64,000 nucleotides of DNA from contig WPIO01000105.1 of NCBI GenBank assembly GCA_009760855.2, positions 768,501 to 832,500 of the forward strand, written 5' to 3'. How positions within the stretch are numbered: position 1 is the stretch's first letter; each line of letters opens with the position of its first letter. Both the position numbers and the translations under genes were made by a program. The notes beneath the pieces are model-generated. The model made no database searches and was not told the origin of the DNA. It saw nothing but the letters and a program-made list of their open reading frames with translations. This DNA is from Cristatella mucedo. Its lineage: Eukaryota; Bryozoa; Phylactolaemata; Cristatellidae. Of this stretch, positions 61,166-64,000 are shown one piece after another.

Positions 61166-63544
61166 GGTACCCTTGCTTGCTCGATTAACTACAGGAATGC
61201 TTTAGAAATAGGTTGTTAGCGCAACCGGTCGCAAGAATTCCAACTCCAAGTAAGCCGGACACCAAGAGCGATGGAGCGAGCTGTCGGTGTCCGATGGGTA
61301 AAGCTAGAGATAGTTTAAATTTCTCCCAAGGCTTGAGAATACATAGCTGATGAAATTAGCGCAAAATTTTGTTTTAAATACTGATAATTTTAATCGTTCT
61401 GCCATATGACTACAGCCGCAGGGAGTCGCTGGATTCAGCGGAAATGGGGCAAATGTCCGCAAATTCCGAGGCCGCAGGTCGCTCGACCGGCCCCCACAGG
61501 CGCGGCGTAGCCGCGGCGCCGCGCGCGATATTCGCGTGGCCCTACCGCGACACCTCGCTCCCTTTCGATGGCTGAGAAGCAGAGGGTCAGACCCTTCAGT
61601 CAGACCAGCATCCCGACCCGCCGCGTCGTCTCGGCGGGTTCTCTTCCATTTTGCGTTCGCCGAGGAACGCCGGCTCGACGTTCTACAGATATTCCCACGT
61701 CCGAGTCCGCCAGCAGTTCGGCGGTAGGGACCTGGAGCTCCATCGACTGGCCATCGAGGAGCGAGCGTCGTACTCGCGCTCTGCGCGTCGCAGGTGCTAC
61801 TCTCGTCCCGTCTCCTTCCCTTCTCCGTCTCCTTCCCTTTTCCCGTCTCCTTCCCTTTTCCCGTCTCCTTCCCTTTTCCCGTCTCCTTCCATTTTCCCGT
61901 CTCCTTCCCTTTTCCACGGCCGCGGCTCTGGCAATGCGCAGCCGCATGGCGATTCGTCACGCTCCGCCTCCTCCGCATGGCGCAGCGGCGGCGGCCGCCG
62001 CCGCCGCTGAAGGCATCTCCAGGCCGCCGCCGCCTCGCTCTTTGACGCCGAAGCGGAGCGAACGCGTCCTGTCATGCTCGGCGACGAGCTAACGGCCATT
62101 TTAGAGTGGGCATGCGTTTCGAGCTGGTGCCACCGCTGGTTGCGAGCCGCTGGCGGAGCTAGATATCAACCGGACCATCTTGGCACGTGGCTATTGCTTA
62201 TGGCGCTATCGCTCCCATCGCTGCCAATTACTACTGATAATCTTGTGGCTTCCTGCGGTTTCCTGCGGTTTTCGTGGTTTCCTGCGATTCCACGCAATGC
62301 AATCTAAAGTCGAACGGAATCCAATGAGTTTTGCAAGCGCGAAAGTACACCCCTGCGGTTCGGCGATTGTTCGGCAGGTCTCCTTCTGAGAAGGTTGTGA
62401 CATTCTCGGAAATGCTAAACAGTAGTTTTGGCGAATGCATCGATGCGAGTAACTGCTATTTTCTCCGTCCTACGCGACCTCTAATTAATAGGATCAGGTC
62501 GCTCAGGGACATCATGCAATTAAGCTACGAGCGGCGAGTACGCAGAGTGCTACTGCGGTGCAGTCGTCGCCGTATAGCGAAAACCGTTTAGCGTCGCGTC
62601 AGTGGGTTAATGGTTGCAGGCGTTACTGCGACGCAACACACTGGCGCGAGAGCGGCTGCAGAAAAGAGTCAACGAACGCAATCAAAGATATCCCGTGAGG
62701 CAGGTCGATTAGAAGGTCACTCTTCAAGAAGGCTAAAGCGAAGCCCGGTCAACGTGGCGTTTTCCGAGCGATGTCGGAGGCCCTCACGAGCAAAAGAGTT
62801 CGCACTCATCTAAAACCTATCAGTTCTGCTGCAGGCTTTGTGCCGCGCGTGCGCGAGTTTCGCGCCCGCGGCCTGCAGTCGTACAGTTGCGCGGTGCTCT
62901 GGGCGCCGTGCGGGAGTTTCTGTACGCCATTGCTGTTGCTAGGCACCAGCAGCCCTCCGCCGCTGTCGAGTAGGCATCTCAACGCTACGACTACGAACTC
63001 TTTTGTCTTAGGGTCACGGCCGCTCTTCGTCGCTCCGGCGTTCCTCTACTGTCGGCATACGTGCCGAGCTTGGCCGGTAGTCAGTTTCGCTCGCCGAGAA
63101 AGACTAGCGCCATTAGCAGAGCTGCGTTTTCTGCCGTTCGTCTCCTGCCCCGTTCTGTCGGACTTGGAAGCCGCTACACGACGTCGTTAACAATAGCGTG
63201 CACTGCGATGCCGCACGGCTACGGAACAACTCTCTTACCCGAGTGGATCACCACCTCGAATGGAGCATATAGTTACGTAGTGGTCACGTGAGAAAACACT
63301 TCCTAAAGAGAGTTCCTGTATGTTTACTTCAATCTCTCGACTGTCGGTTGCACTGTGCTGCTGCCCTTTACGGCATAGCATGCACAGTGTTGGTCAGTTG
63401 AGTCGCCCACCTCATTTGTGTAGCGGCAGAGGAATATTTATTTGCCGGGGGGGGGAGAGAGGCCGGAACAAGAGCCCGCTTGAATTCACTAATGAAGGAT
63501 TTCGCGCTGCAAAACTCGAACCCAGGATTCGATATTGATAACCT
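61166..63544. other. GC-rich island and flanks, no gene assigned
   Basis: CpG-rich from about 61420 to 62090, with a second GC-richer stretch at 62830-63190. Open frames on both strands show no recognisable domain. The DNA around 62231-62290 has a TTCCTGCGGTTT repeat. Confidence 0.4.
61801..61914. repeat. 18-bp minisatellite GTCTCCTTCCCTTTTCCC
   Basis: About six near-perfect units; one has an A/C change. In one minus frame it encodes a Lys/Glu/Gly-rich repeat, but no gene is supported. Confidence 0.9.
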
Positions 63545-63725
63545 GGACTGAGCAGCAGCGCAGGAGTTTGCAGGTGCTCGCTCTTCACGATCAAGTTCGT
63601 GGGTTCCAAACCACGTTTAGTGGGCAATCTTTTTTCGTCAACAGCAAGCGTTGGTCACAGCCGTTAGGGGTTATCTGTCGCCGTGCAAACGAGGCTGTTA
63701 GATCAGCTCACATTCATTGTAGTAC
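63545..63725 (+). mobile_element. tRNA-derived SINE copy, diverged
   Basis: B-box-like GGGTTCCAAACCACG, body CAGCAAGCGTTGGTCACAGC, 3' motif CGAGGCTGTTAGATCAGC. A second tRNA-like B box on the minus strand (GGGTTCGAGTTTTGC, 63507-63521) lies just upstream. Confidence 0.6.
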
Positions 63726-64000
63726 CTCGTGCCTGAACTAGCAGTCGGCGGCTCGCGGTGCTGGCCACGGGTCACTCGTAGTTGGCCCGAGATTGCTTCT
63801 CAGCAAACCATGTCGGACCGCAGTTAAAACAGGCGACACGCGTTAAAAGCAGCATTTGCAGTTGCAGCTCTCGCGACAGATGAGCCTGCCGCTGTTGAGC
63901 TCTGCACAAACCGTAGGTCTTCTAATGCGCAGGCAGGAAGACACCTGCCAGTGGTGAGCTACAGACCTCTTTGGAAAATCGCGAATGCATGATCACCTTA

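Noticed and set aside
61304-61978. 224-codon minus-strand frame with Lys/Glu/Gly repeats
   Set aside because: The repetitive part is the 18-bp minisatellite. The rest shows no domain, and the plus strand is equally open.

Overview
This window looks like nuclear DNA from a metazoan, most probably an invertebrate whose phylum I cannot fix. Three things point that way. A five-exon gene can be assembled with GT-AG introns, and it encodes a secreted protein of the midkine/pleiotrophin family, which is animal-specific. The rest of the window is littered with decayed L2/CR1-group non-LTR retrotransposons and tRNA-derived SINEs. Long microsatellites (CT, GA, CA, CCG, CTG) are abundant. I see no bacterial operons, CRISPR array, rRNA or intact tRNA gene.

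Layout. 1-7.3 kb is mostly non-coding DNA with L2 3' tails and a CT/CTGTCT tract. 7.3-11 kb is GC-rich, with large hairpins, CT/CA/TA microsatellites and a CCG run. 11.2-13.7 kb holds a decayed L2 copy, a broken piece of a FLYWCH/MULE-transposase-like gene and L2 tails. 13.7-29.8 kb is a long GC-rich domain. It begins with a seven-unit array of CACGTG boxes, contains a perfect 58-bp palindrome and several CCG runs, and carries the only gene I can assemble (exons at 16794-16866, 23559-24020, 27145-27408, 27924-28070 and 28353-28498). From about 29.8 kb the DNA becomes AT-richer and is mainly a graveyard of L2 copies (about 30.9-36.9, 41.5-44.6, 47.8-48.4, 54.7-55.5 and 57.3-60.6 kb), SINE copies, and stretches where I recognise nothing. 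Small GC-rich patches recur at 56.4-57.0 and 61.4-63.2 kb.

The gene. The joined coding sequence is 1,092 nt (363 codons plus stop). All four introns are phase 1, so exons 2, 3 and 4 are symmetric and each carries one cysteine module: a six-cysteine N-domain like that of midkine, then C-domain-like four-cysteine modules in exons 3, 4 and 5. Vertebrate midkine and pleiotrophin have one N- and one C-domain, so this N+C+C+C layout is the most interesting feature here. Added oddities are an Ala/Gly insertion inside the exon 3 module, a dibasic RAKR site after the N-domain, a WSPW motif in the last module, a NAGNAG acceptor with a strong hairpin just upstream of exon 4, and repeated GTGAG donors after exon 3.

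The retroelements and SINEs look inactive. Reading frames are broken, and reverse transcriptase YADD motifs are altered in the best-preserved copies. All identifications come from reading the sequence and from family knowledge. No database search was run.
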